NCBI GenBank assembly: GCA_958417755.1 | Contig: CATZDY010000036.1 | Span: forward strand, 1-24,103 | Origin: an uncultured Peptococcaceae bacterium | GTDB taxonomy: Bacteria > Bacillota > Desulfotomaculia > Desulfotomaculales > Desulfocucumaceae | DNA length: 24,103 nucleotides | Reading direction: 5' to 3' | The notes under the pieces: generated by a model | Told to the model about the DNA's origin: nothing | Database searches by the model: none | The model's input: the letters and a program-made list of their open reading frames with translations, nothing else | Translations under genes and position numbers: made by a program | Shown: positions 8,786-16,545 of the stretch, piece after piece | How the letters are laid out: the number at the start of each line of letters is the position of its first letter | How positions within the stretch are numbered: the first letter of the stretch is position 1

Positions 8786-9049
8786 TTAGACAAATAATTT
8801 TTCTAAAGCTACCAACAGAACCACGCCGGGAACATGTAGAATCCCTGCTGTAAGCACTGTCACAACATTAATGGCCACAGAGATCCCTAACTTTCCTAAA
8901 AGCACATTGGTTAGCAGCAATAACCCTATTCCCACCACAATAGACACCAACAAACGTCCGATGAATAATAATGGCTTGGTCAAAAAGGTACCAAAAATAA
9001 AAATTATACTCAACCCTATCATAATCCATAAAGCAATATTCCAATCCAT
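8786..9049 (-). CDS. bofA: BofA-family protein (pro-sigma-K processing inhibitor type)
   Basis: This 87-residue membrane protein belongs to the BofA family. In Bacillus, BofA sits in the outer forespore membrane with SpoIVFA and inhibits the SpoIVFB protease until pro-sigma-K should be processed. Two or three hydrophobic helices are visible (residues ~5-30, ~30-53, ~65-85). The C-terminal part has the family layout: LLLTNVLLGKLGISVAIN, then TVLTAGILHVPGVVLL. AAGGAGGGGG precedes the ATG. It sits downstream of recR as in B. subtilis (recR-yaaL-bofA), but yaaL is absent and a terminator separates the two. Many spore-forming Clostridia have BofA proteins whose role has not been tested. Confidence 0.85.
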   Translation of the reverse strand: MDWNIALWIMIGLSIIFIFGTFLTKPLLFIGRLLVSIVVGIGLLLLTNVLLGKLGISVAINVVTVLTAGILHVPGVVLLVALEKLFV

Positions 9050-9120
9050 TTTACCCCCTCCTTTAGAAAATTTTATGAAACGAGGAGGTAAATATTACTA
9101 GGTATTTTATCTTCAAATAA

Positions 9121-9144
9121 AAAACCTGTTAAAAAACAGGTTTT
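9121..9144 (-). terminator. Terminator between recR and bofA
   Basis: A 10-bp stem (AAAACCTGTT with AACAGGTTTT) and a 4-nt A loop are followed on the minus strand by a T-rich run. It ends the dnaX-ybaB-recR transcript before bofA. Confidence 0.78.
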
Positions 9145-9228
9145 AAACATCTATAGTTTACCTTTATGCATTGCTTTCCATGCAAAATATATTTAACATA
9201 TAACAAATCACTTGCTTTTTAAGAAAAA

Positions 9229-9831
9229 TTACAACTCTTTTCTCCCTTCCAAAGCTTTGGAAAGCGTTATTTCATCTGCATATTCCAAACTTGCCCCCAC
9301 AGGTAGTCCCCGAGCCAAACGAGTTACTTTTAATAACAAAGGCTGCAATAGTCTTGATAAATAGATGGCTGTGGCATCTCCTTCTACATTGGGATTTGTA
9401 GCCAGTATCACTTCTTTTATTACACCGTCTTCTAAGCGTTTTAACAGCGCTTTTACAGTCAGTTCATCAGGTCCAATGCCATTCATAGGAGAAATAGCAC
9501 CATGCAGCACATGATAAAGTCCCCTAAAGCTTCTGGATTTTTCAATGGCTATTACATCTTTGGGGTGTTCTACCACACAAAGTATTTCTTGGTTTCGCTT
9601 GGGATCTGTACAAAGCATACAAGGTTCTTTATCAGTTAGGTTATGACATATAGGACAACGGATCGCCTTCTCCCTTGCCTCCACCAATACTGTTGCCAAT
9701 CTACGAGCAACTTCTAATGGTTGATTCAAAATATAAAAAGCCAAACGTTGCGCTGACTTAGGACCAATACCCGGTAACCGGGCAAACTCATCCACCAATC
9801 TTGCCAATGGACCATTGTCTTGCACAACCAT
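9229..9831 (-). CDS. recR: Recombination mediator RecR
   Basis: This 200-residue protein is RecR, which with RecF and RecO loads RecA at single-strand gaps. Visible are the N-terminal helix-hairpin-helix (RLPGIGPKSAQRLA, residues ~18-31), a C4 zinc finger with C59, C62, C71 and C74, and the Toprim domain beginning at about ILCVVEHPKD. Length is the family norm. A G-rich ribosome binding site precedes the ATG. The gene follows ybaB by 39 nt, matching the nearly universal dnaX-ybaB-recR order. Confidence 0.97.
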   Translation of the reverse strand: MVVQDNGPLARLVDEFARLPGIGPKSAQRLAFYILNQPLEVARRLATVLVEAREKAIRCPICHNLTDKEPCMLCTDPKRNQEILCVVEHPKDVIAIEKSRSFRGLYHVLHGAISPMNGIGPDELTVKALLKRLEDGVIKEVILATNPNVEGDATAIYLSRLLQPLLLKVTRLARGLPVGASLEYADEITLSKALEGRKEL

Positions 9832-9870
9832 TCCCCCACCCCAAAAAAGCCTTAATAAAAAGCAGTATGA

Positions 9871-10188
9871 TTAAAATAAACCAGGAATATTTAATCCTCC
9901 GGTTAATTTAGACATTTCCTTGGTCATCATTTCTCTTGACTGCTCTAAAGCCGTATTTACTGCTGTTAATACCAAGTCTTGCAGCATTTCCACATCCTCT
10001 GGATCCACTGCCTCTGGTTGTATTACGAGAGAAACAATTTCCTGCTTACCATTTGCCACTACTTTTACAACCCCACCACCAGCAGAACTTTCTACAGTAC
10101 GAGCACCCATTTCCTCTTGTGCCTTGGCCATATCTGCCTGCATTTTCTGAACCTGTTTCATCATTTTGGCCATATTGCCACCCATCAT
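9871..10188 (-). CDS. YbaB/EbfC-family nucleoid-associated protein
   Basis: This protein of 105 residues is the DNA-binding YbaB/EbfC (YaaK) family, which forms homodimers and binds nucleoid DNA. The N-terminal helix MAKMMKQVQKMQADMAKAQ and the central VKVVANGKQEIVSLVI strand region are typical. AAGGAGGT lies upstream of two consecutive ATGs; either could be used, so the N-terminus may be one residue shorter. The position between dnaX and recR is the conserved one. Confidence 0.93.
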   Translation of the reverse strand: MMGGNMAKMMKQVQKMQADMAKAQEEMGARTVESSAGGGVVKVVANGKQEIVSLVIQPEAVDPEDVEMLQDLVLTAVNTALEQSREMMTKEMSKLTGGLNIPGLF

Positions 10189-10271
10189 ACCACAAAACCT
10201 CCTTTTTCATAAACATAACCAAAGTATCTAACATACAAACTATAATTTTTACGCTTCTTTTTCCTCAACAA

Positions 10272-12113
10272 CTAATCAAAAGGGTTATCCTCTGGAATCT
10301 CCTGCTCTTCCCCTTGAAAAAGGTTTGCAGCATCATCAATATCCAAACCTGATGCTTGCACTTCACTATGCTGTGGCGGTTCATCCTCTGTTAGCACAAA
10401 CCTCACATGCAAAGACTCTTGGCAAACAGATTGTAATATTTTTTGAAAAGGTTCCTTATTATCCTCCAATTCCATCATACTGGAAGCCAATAAGGCATTG
10501 CTATCCTTTTTCCAGAAACCCACTGTCAAAATCCCATCATTAACCCCCAGAGGCCAAGCCCCTGTTCCCTTGCTCAAATAAGAATAAATATTATGATATG
10601 TTTTAGCGCCATTGATACATTCCAAAACATCTTTCCATCTTGCCATGATTTTGGTTAATAAAGAGTTATCCAATTCTTTGCCTTTCCCAAGAGACTTATT
10701 ATCTTTATGTTCTCCCAAGTAAGCAAGGGAATTCCCTTCATACTGCAATGGTTCTTTTATGTGTTTAACCCTTTGCCCTGTTGTTAGCTCTGCAGGATGC
10801 TCCAAATTACTTTGTACCACTTCTTGCTTTTCTTGCCTTGGTTGCTTCACTATGGTTTTCTTGACTTCTTTGTTCACTTCTTTGGGTTCAATATCCTGCT
10901 GTTTCTCAAAAAAAGTATCCTCTGATACAGATATTTTTCGCTCCCCATTCGAGTCTGCTACAGGTTTATTCGAAAAGGAAATATCTTGGGATAAATCCAA
11001 CAACTGATTCTCTAATTGTTCTATTCTAAGCAACAAATCCCTATATTGTTCAGTAGGTACCATGGTTTCATACTGGCTAAACCGACAACATCGTACCAAA
11101 GCAACTTCCAATAATACCCTGGGTTGGGTACTCCATTTCATCTCTTGCTCCACAGTGGTTATGAGGTTTAATATTGTTAACAAGCGGTCTAATGCTAATG
11201 TATTTTTTTCCGCTGGGCTTGCCACCATTCTTAACATATGCTCACGTAAATGAGATGCTAAGGCACCAGCCAATAATTTGATTTCCTGTCCTTGTTGATA
11301 GACCTCTCCTAACAATACCAAACATTTTCCTGCCTCTCCTGCCAGGATATATTCTGTAAAATTCTCCAATATATCTTGGTTGACAGTTCCTAACATACGA
11401 TGCACATTTTCTAAAGTAACTTGCCCATTCCCATAAGAAGCCACCTGATCCAACATACTCAAAGCATCTCGCAAACCGCCCTCAGCAACCTTTATAATTT
11501 GCCCCAAGGCATTTTCAGCCAAATGAATCCCTGTGACCTTAGCTACTTCTTGTAATCTCTGGCTCATCACGTGATCACTGATACGGTGGAAGTCAAACCG
11601 CTGGCAGCGGGAAAGGATTGTTAGTGGAACTTTATGGGGTTCTGTTGTGGCTAATATAAACACCATATGCTCTGGAGGTTCTTCTAATGTTTTCAACAAG
11701 GCATTAAAAGCTGGATCTGTTAGCATATGTACTTCATCAATAATATAGACTCTTTTTCGTCCTGTGGCAGGGGAAAATTTAATATTCTCCCGTATTTCCC
11801 GTACTTCATCAATTCCACGGTTAGATGCAGCATCAATTTCAATGACATCCATTGATGTGCCACCTTGAATTTCTACACAATTATCACAAATACCACAGGG
11901 CTCAACCCCTTGTAGATTCATGCAATTTAATGATTTAGCCAATACTTTAGCTGTGGTTGTCTTGCCAGTTCCTCGAGGACCACAAAATAAATAAGCATGC
12001 GCAACTCGTCCATTGCATATAGCATTTTGCATAGTAATAGTAATATGGTCCTGTCCCACAATTTCCTGAAATTTCTGTGGCCTCCACTCACGATATAACA
12101 CCTTATAGGCCAT
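10272..12113 (-). CDS. dnaX: DNA polymerase III subunit tau (gamma/tau)
   Basis: This 613-residue clamp-loader ATPase has a Walker A motif GPRGTGKT at residues 45-52, zinc ligands C64, C73, C76 and C79, a Walker B motif in YIIDEVHML (~123-131), the ATTE sensor-1 segment at 155-158 and the SRC motif at 168-170. Domain III ends near residue 370. A hydrophilic, charged linker (~380-480) and a conserved C-terminal tau domain follow. I chose the ATG at 12113, giving MAYKVLYREWRP, because that is the family's normal N-terminus. An ATG seven codons upstream is possible. A run of seven T at codons 400-402, where a -1 shift would give an immediate TGA, could yield a gamma-sized product (see findings). 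Confidence 0.96.
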   Translation of the reverse strand: MAYKVLYREWRPQKFQEIVGQDHITITMQNAICNGRVAHAYLFCGPRGTGKTTTAKVLAKSLNCMNLQGVEPCGICDNCVEIQGGTSMDVIEIDAASNRGIDEVREIRENIKFSPATGRKRVYIIDEVHMLTDPAFNALLKTLEEPPEHMVFILATTEPHKVPLTILSRCQRFDFHRISDHVMSQRLQEVAKVTGIHLAENALGQIIKVAEGGLRDALSMLDQVASYGNGQVTLENVHRMLGTVNQDILENFTEYILAGEAGKCLVLLGEVYQQGQEIKLLAGALASHLREHMLRMVASPAEKNTLALDRLLTILNLITTVEQEMKWSTQPRVLLEVALVRCCRFSQYETMVPTEQYRDLLLRIEQLENQLLDLSQDISFSNKPVADSNGERKISVSEDTFFEKQQDIEPKEVNKEVKKTIVKQPRQEKQEVVQSNLEHPAELTTGQRVKHIKEPLQYEGNSLAYLGEHKDNKSLGKGKELDNSLLTKIMARWKDVLECINGAKTYHNIYSYLSKGTGAWPLGVNDGILTVGFWKKDSNALLASSMMELEDNKEPFQKILQSVCQESLHVRFVLTEDEPPQHSEVQASGLDIDDAANLFQGEEQEIPEDNPFD

Positions 12114-12215
12114 AATCCAACAACACTCCCACATAGTACAGAAATCAAAAATTCCTGTTAATATTAAAAACTTGCCAAGATATATGAATTTATGAAACTT
12201 TATTTTCCTTGAATT

Positions 12216-12249
12216 AAAAATAAAGAACTGTTAAAAAACAGTTCTTTAT
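12216..12249 (-). terminator. Terminator after the SRP RNA
   Basis: A 9-bp stem (AAAGAACTG with CAGTTCTTT) with an 8-nt loop is followed on the minus strand by a T run. It lies directly downstream of the SRP RNA and about 100 nt before dnaX, so dnaX likely has its own promoter or receives read-through. Confidence 0.75.
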
Positions 12250-12257
12250 AATCATAG

Positions 12258-12530
12258 TTGGCCGTGCACCCATCTTCGAATCATAGCTTCCAAGCGTTAC
12301 CCCTGCAGGTGGCTCGGATCAGGCACCCTTACGGCACCCAAAGGGATTCCCTTAGTGCTGCTTCCGTCAGGACCTGACACGGTTCAGGAGCCTTCGTCGC
12401 GTAAGACCCAATCGTCAACACCCCTTACATGAGCCAGACCTCACAAGCTACACCCTAGGACAGGAATTCAACCCTGCTATAGCGGATTGCAGGTTCAGGG
12501 CACCGCTACCTCCCCGTCTAGCGCGGCCAA
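12258..12530 (-). ncRNA. ffs: Signal recognition particle RNA, large (Bacillus/Clostridium) type
   Basis: This is the RNA core of the signal recognition particle, which binds Ffh (SRP54) and targets nascent membrane proteins. The 5' region contains the Alu-domain stretch GGGGAGGTAGCGGTGCCCTG and then CCTGCAATCCGC. The S-domain apical loop, with CAGGTCCTGACGGAAGCAGC, lies at about 12355-12380. The 3' end GGTGCACGGCCAA pairs with the 5' TTGGCCG to close the molecule, which sets the ends at 12530 and 12258. The ~273-nt length and the Alu domain are the Gram-positive form. The gene follows tRNA-Ser by 16 nt, so both probably come from the promoter at 12679-12707. The location upstream of dnaX equals scr in B. 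subtilis. Confidence 0.95.
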
Positions 12531-12546
12531 TTTCTACAAAATAAAA

Positions 12547-12636
12547 TGGCGGAGAGACAGGGATTCGAACCCTGGAGACGGTTACCCGTCCACACGCTCT
12601 CCAGGCGTGCGCCTTCATCCACTCGGCCATCTCTCC
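12547..12636 (-). tRNA. tRNA-Ser(GGA)
   Basis: This 90-nt class II tRNA has a GGAGAGA/TCTCTCC acceptor stem, discriminator G, an encoded CCA and a T-arm with GGTTCGAATCC. The anticodon stem CACGC/GCGTG encloses the loop CTGGAGA, giving anticodon GGA (serine codons UCC/UCU). A long variable arm (GACGGGTAACCGTC) confirms the serine class. A near-consensus promoter lies just upstream and the SRP RNA follows 16 nt downstream. Confidence 0.97.
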
Positions 12637-12678
12637 GGGATAAATATAACGATACCTTTATATAACTTTGACTAGGCT

Positions 12679-12707
12679 ATTATACACGCTATTTTATTAC
12701 AATGCAA
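12679..12707 (-). promoter_or_regulatory. Sigma-A promoter of tRNA-Ser and SRP RNA
   Basis: On the minus strand a -35 box TTGCAT (12702-12707) and a perfect -10 box TATAAT (12679-12684) are separated by exactly 17 nt. Transcription would begin about 35 nt before the tRNA 5' end. Confidence 0.85.
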
Positions 12708-12864
12708 GGCCTGAAAGCCATAAAAATAAGATAAAAACAATTTTTTTGCTCTAATCATTCTTTTACTATCCCTCCCATCATCAAGATACCATCCTGTATG
12801 ATACAATTTTCTTACATAATTATTATTCATTTTCATGATAATAAACTTTTTCTAAAAATAATAA

Positions 12865-12896
12865 ATTGGGGCTTCATAGTATTCCTAAGCCCCAAT
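12865..12896 (-). terminator. Terminator downstream of proA
   Basis: A 10-bp stem (ATTGGGGCTT with AAGCCCCAAT) and a 12-nt loop are followed by a T-rich run on the minus strand. A short T run also follows on the plus strand, so it may be bidirectional. Confidence 0.75.
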
Positions 12897-12972
12897 CTGT
12901 TTTTATGTTGTATCCTATGAATCAAATATTCATTTACAACCCATTGCTTCATTCATAAAATGGATACAGTGG

Positions 12973-14274
12973 CTATATATTTTGTAAAAAAGATTGCTTT
13001 AAATCCTTATGGGTAAAATGTTTGGCATGATCACTATAATCAGCAACAATATGCCCCTGACCTAAAAGTTTAAATTTATAAATAACCAATCCTTCTAATC
13101 CCACTGGCCCCCGAGCATGAATTTTATTGGTACTAATGCCAACTTCAGCACCAAATCCATACCGAAATCCATCACTAAACCGGGTGGAACAATTCCAAAA
13201 TACATTGCCTGAGTCCACATAATCCATAAATCGCAAAGCTTTTTCCTGATTGCCAGTAATAATGCAATCCGTATGACCAGAACCAAATTTGTTAATATGC
13301 TCCATGGCCATATTTAAATCAGATACTATTTTAATAGATAAAATAGTATCTAAATACTCTTTTCCCCAGTCTTCTTCTGTGGCAGGTTTTACTTTTATAA
13401 TGGAACAAGTTTTAGGGCATCCAAGTAATTCTACTCCTTTGGCCTCCAATGCCTGTTGTAATTTAGGCAAAAAAGCAGTTGCAATATTTTCATGAACCAA
13501 TAATGTCTCTACCGCATTGCATACTGCCACATATTGAGTTTTAGCATCCACAACAATATCTATAGCCATAGAGATATCCGCTTCTTCATCCACATAACAA
13601 TGACAAATACCATCCGCATGGCCTAAAACCGGGATTCTGGAATGGTCCATAATATACCGTACAAATTCGTTCGATCCCCGGGGAATAATTAAATCGATCA
13701 ATTGATCCAATTTCAATATGCCATTAACATCTTCACGGGTTTCTAATAAAGCCAGCCAATGGGGAGGGATTCCAGCTTCCTCAGTTGCCTGCTTAATAAT
13801 ATTCGCCAATACACGATTGGTCTCCTTAGCCTCAGAACCACCCTTTAACAATACACAATTTCCGCTTTTTAAACAAAGGGTTGATATCTGTACCAAGGCG
13901 TCCGGCCTTGATTCAAAAATAACCCCAATCACTCCGATAGGACAAGTAACCTTATATAATTCCAAGCCTTGGTCCAATTCTCTTGCCAGCAAAGTTTTCC
14001 CCACTGGATCATCTAGCTGGATTAAACTTTTGATCCCATTGATAACATCATCAATCTTTGTTTCATCAAATTTTAACCGTTTTAATAGGGGAACTTCGAT
14101 ATTTTCCTCTTTGCTTCTACGCAAGTCTTCCTGATTGGCCTGTAAGATTTCATCTTTATGTTTATCCAGGGCTTGGGCAATTTGTGCCAAGGCCTTATTT
14201 TTAACCTCACTATTGAGTCCAGCCAGCTTCATGGAAGCATCCTTCACTTGCCTTGCCAATGCATGTATATCCAT
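12973..14274 (-). CDS. proA: Glutamate-5-semialdehyde dehydrogenase (gamma-glutamyl phosphate reductase)
   Basis: This 433-residue NADPH-dependent enzyme reduces gamma-glutamyl phosphate to glutamate-5-semialdehyde, the second step of proline synthesis from glutamate. The catalytic cysteine is C252 in the motif AVCNAVETLLVH. Other family segments are GVIGVIFESRPDA (~114-126), LKGGSEA and IPRGSNEFVRYI (~197-208). I chose the ATG at 14274, with a GGGAGGG ribosome binding site ~8 nt upstream, instead of the ATG nine codons earlier. The usual partner proB is not next to it in this window: the gene upstream is a CoA-transferase 83 nt away. It may be transcribed with that operon. Confidence 0.95.
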   Translation of the reverse strand: MDIHALARQVKDASMKLAGLNSEVKNKALAQIAQALDKHKDEILQANQEDLRRSKEENIEVPLLKRLKFDETKIDDVINGIKSLIQLDDPVGKTLLARELDQGLELYKVTCPIGVIGVIFESRPDALVQISTLCLKSGNCVLLKGGSEAKETNRVLANIIKQATEEAGIPPHWLALLETREDVNGILKLDQLIDLIIPRGSNEFVRYIMDHSRIPVLGHADGICHCYVDEEADISMAIDIVVDAKTQYVAVCNAVETLLVHENIATAFLPKLQQALEAKGVELLGCPKTCSIIKVKPATEEDWGKEYLDTILSIKIVSDLNMAMEHINKFGSGHTDCIITGNQEKALRFMDYVDSGNVFWNCSTRFSDGFRYGFGAEVGISTNKIHARGPVGLEGLVIYKFKLLGQGHIVADYSDHAKHFTHKDLKQSFLQNI

Positions 14275-14357
14275 CTTTATCCCTCCCTTTTCAGAAAACA
14301 TCCCTTGAAATGCTAATATAATCCATTGGTCAACTATTTAAGAATACAATCCCCTGA

Positions 14358-15701
14358 TCATTTTTTATTTGTTTTGGTCCATATTTTCATTTTTTCTGCT
14401 TCTTTTATCAAATCATCCCGAAAATCCGGATGAGCAATATTAATTAACATTTCCGCCCGTTGCCAAGTGGTTTTTCCCCGCAAATCCGCTTTTCCGTACT
14501 CTGTTACAATGCAAGGCGCTAATGTCCTAGGCAAGGTAACAGGTGTGCCAGGAGTAATATTAGGGACAATACGGGAAAGAATCTGGTCTTTCATTTGTTT
14601 CGTAGAACTTAAACAGATGAAAGGTTTTCCTCCCCGGGAACGACCTGCGGCACAGGTAAAATCATACTGCCCGCCAGTGCCCGAAATATGCCGATGGCCC
14701 ACAGCTTCGGAACAAACCTGTCCATATAAATCAATTTCAATGGCATTATTAATCGCCACTTGTTTATCATTTTGGGCTATGACATCCACTGAATTCGTAT
14801 ATCCTACAGCATGGGAAGCACAGGCAGGATTATTATGTAAAAATTCATATAAACGTTTATCCCCCATAGCAAAGGTATATACCATTTTTCCTCTATCCAA
14901 ATTTTTTCTATTTCCAGTTATTTTACCTGCCTCAAACAAATCCAAATATGCATTACAAAACATCTCCGTATGCACACCCAAATCCTTTAAATCAGACTGA
15001 GCTAACATGCTACCTACAGTATTAGGCATCCCTCCTATACCCAATTGCAAACAAGCCCCATCCTCTATTTCTTCCACAATCAATTTAGCAATGGCAACAT
15101 CTATTTCCGATGCAGCCACTGAAGGTAATTCTTTTAAAGGTTGGTGCTCCCCTTCCACGATATGGGTTACTTGAGAAATGTGAATCCCTTCTCCTGTTCC
15201 ACCCAAACAACGGGGAATCGTATGATTTACCTCTACAATAACATATTTAGCCTTTTCGCACAAAATACCTTCATAGGAATTGGATACGCTAAAGTTAAAA
15301 TACCCATGTTCATCCATAGGGGTGGTAACCACCATCGTTACATCCGGAGAGGGATATAATCCTTGTTCAATGGCACTGGTCATTTCCCCATAACATAAGG
15401 GAATATGAAAAGCCAGTCCTTGGTCGTGCATTTTTCTATCCAAGCCACTGAAGAAAAAGTTATTATAAATAAAATGTTCTTGCGTGGGATCCACTTGTAC
15501 CACTTGTATAGGATGCGATGCATTTAAGCCCCTTACTTTTACATTTTGCAACTCATCTTTACGCCTAGCCAAGGCTTCATCCAATACTTTAGGAGTACAA
15601 ACAAAGTGACTATAATCCACCCAATCTCCAGATTGAACAACTTTTACTGCTTCATCAGCTGACACTAATTTTTGTTGATATTCATTGATATAGCGACTCA
15701 T
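14358..15701 (-). CDS. Acetyl-CoA hydrolase/CoA-transferase family (butyryl- or 4-hydroxybutyryl-CoA:acetate type)
   Basis: This 447-residue class I CoA-transferase resembles butyryl-CoA:acetate and 4-hydroxybutyrate CoA-transferases, which move CoA between an acyl-CoA and acetate in anaerobic fermentation. The likely catalytic glutamate is E246 in LGVHTEMF, aligned with the active-site Glu of the 4-hydroxybutyrate enzyme. The oxyanion-hole motif GIGGMPN is at 221-227, and a GTGGQYDF motif lies in the C-terminal domain. Length fits the 440-450-residue butyrate/4HB group and is shorter than the ~500-residue acetyl-CoA hydrolases. Its ATG immediately follows the upstream stop codon, and an AGAGAGG in that gene's end serves as ribosome binding site. 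The exact acyl substrate is undetermined. Confidence 0.88.
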   Translation of the reverse strand: MSRYINEYQQKLVSADEAVKVVQSGDWVDYSHFVCTPKVLDEALARRKDELQNVKVRGLNASHPIQVVQVDPTQEHFIYNNFFFSGLDRKMHDQGLAFHIPLCYGEMTSAIEQGLYPSPDVTMVVTTPMDEHGYFNFSVSNSYEGILCEKAKYVIVEVNHTIPRCLGGTGEGIHISQVTHIVEGEHQPLKELPSVAASEIDVAIAKLIVEEIEDGACLQLGIGGMPNTVGSMLAQSDLKDLGVHTEMFCNAYLDLFEAGKITGNRKNLDRGKMVYTFAMGDKRLYEFLHNNPACASHAVGYTNSVDVIAQNDKQVAINNAIEIDLYGQVCSEAVGHRHISGTGGQYDFTCAAGRSRGGKPFICLSSTKQMKDQILSRIVPNITPGTPVTLPRTLAPCIVTEYGKADLRGKTTWQRAEMLINIAHPDFRDDLIKEAEKMKIWTKTNKK

Positions 15702-16262
15702 TTAAAAACCTCTCTTTCTATTCTTATTTAAAAGATTAAATACTGAATATGGGTTTACAATCATTGGCAGCCAATCCTTACCACATTCCTCCTTCATGCA
15801 TTTTTTTTCTATTGCAAAACCAATTTCCATTTGAGGTGAGCTAGCTATTGTTTTCATGTTATGATATTCGTAATGCGTCTGTAGAGAAACATATTTTGAA
15901 TGAGGTAACCACTCAGTATAAAAATAATCTTTCGTTTTGTGAATCGCCTCATGCCAGAATGTTTTCAACCTTGGTTTTACAAGGATAATAGCATATCTTC
16001 CTTTGGCAAGCACAGCTGTATCCAAACCAGCATGTTGGGTAAAGCCACCCACGAATAATTTGGATTCCTGAGTTTTTTCATCATGATTGGATATGATAAA
16101 ATAAGGAAATTTTTGCATTCCCTTTTTCCCAATTTTCGAAAAATATTTTTGCAGCAAATCGTCAAGATTATGATTCTTCCTATCATTTGATGATGTTTTC
16201 CAAAAACCGAATAGGTTTAACGATTCTGTTTCCTCAACCACATTCACCAAATACTTACCCAT
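15702..16262 (-). CDS. GyrI-like (AraC effector-binding-type) small-molecule-binding protein
   Basis: This 186-residue protein has no DNA-binding motif. Its middle and end resemble the bacterial effector-binding (GyrI-like) fold: a glycine-tyrosine strand KGRYAIILVKP, then an FYTEWLPHSKY segment and a YEYH-containing strand, the typical order of the second half of that domain. Such domains bind small hydrophobic or cationic molecules; some stand alone. The N-terminal ~50 residues are not assigned. A GGGAGAGGTG ribosome binding site precedes the ATG. The stop codon directly abuts the CoA-transferase ATG, so the two are translationally coupled, and a divergent HxlR regulator lies upstream. The fold assignment is by pattern only. 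Confidence 0.6.
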   Translation of the reverse strand: MGKYLVNVVEETESLNLFGFWKTSSNDRKNHNLDDLLQKYFSKIGKKGMQKFPYFIISNHDEKTQESKLFVGGFTQHAGLDTAVLAKGRYAIILVKPRLKTFWHEAIHKTKDYFYTEWLPHSKYVSLQTHYEYHNMKTIASSPQMEIGFAIEKKCMKEECGKDWLPMIVNPYSVFNLLNKNRKRGF

Positions 16263-16277
16263 TGGGCACCTCTCCCT

Positions 16278-16306
16278 ATTATACCGACAACCCTATCAAT
16301 AGCCAA
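16278..16306 (-). promoter_or_regulatory. Possible promoter of the GyrI-like/CoA-transferase operon
   Basis: A perfect -10 TATAAT (16278-16283) and a weak -35 TTGGCT (16301-16306) are 17 nt apart on the minus strand. The predicted start site would fall at the ribosome binding site, leaving a very short leader, so this call is weak. Confidence 0.35.
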
Positions 16307-16446
16307 TTATTTTCAAAAGAAAAACAATGTTTAGAATTTATAAATATTCATAATTGATGTTTTCCATTAATGCATAAATTCCTCTAAAAATATCAATTTT
16401 TATTCCCTTTAAATGTCACTGTTTTTGGGTCAGCAATTTTCCTCCC

Positions 16447-16475
16447 TTGTATTTACAGTATTAATATAGTACAAT
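16447..16475 (+). promoter_or_regulatory. Promoter of the HxlR-family regulator
   Basis: A -35 TTGTAT (16447-16452) and -10 TACAAT (16470-16475) are separated by 17 nt. The predicted leader is about 65 nt. The surrounding AT-rich sequence also faces the divergent operon. Confidence 0.6.
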
Positions 16476-16545
16476 CATTTATTATAAGAAGTAAGTTTAT
16501 TATTTTTACTATATCATAATAAAATAACTGAAAGGGGATATTTTC

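Larger units (their letters stand above)
12637..12972. other. Intergenic region between proA and tRNA-Ser
   Basis: This 336-nt stretch holds the tRNA/SRP promoter (12679-12707) and the hairpin at 12865-12896 downstream of proA. The remaining sequence is AT-rich with no supported gene. Confidence 0.6.

Noticed and set aside
9936..10352. 138-codon plus-strand open frame across ybaB and the dnaX end
   Set aside because: It spans two conserved genes and an intergenic gap in the antisense direction. Its composition is that of a shadow frame.
12448..12675. Open frames on both strands across the tRNA-Ser and SRP RNA
   Set aside because: They lie over two confidently identified RNA genes. Translated tRNA-derived words such as RDRDSNPG are a known annotation artefact.
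14467..15000. 177-codon plus-strand open frame
   Set aside because: It is antisense to the well-supported CoA-transferase gene, lacks a ribosome binding site and shows no recognisable domain.
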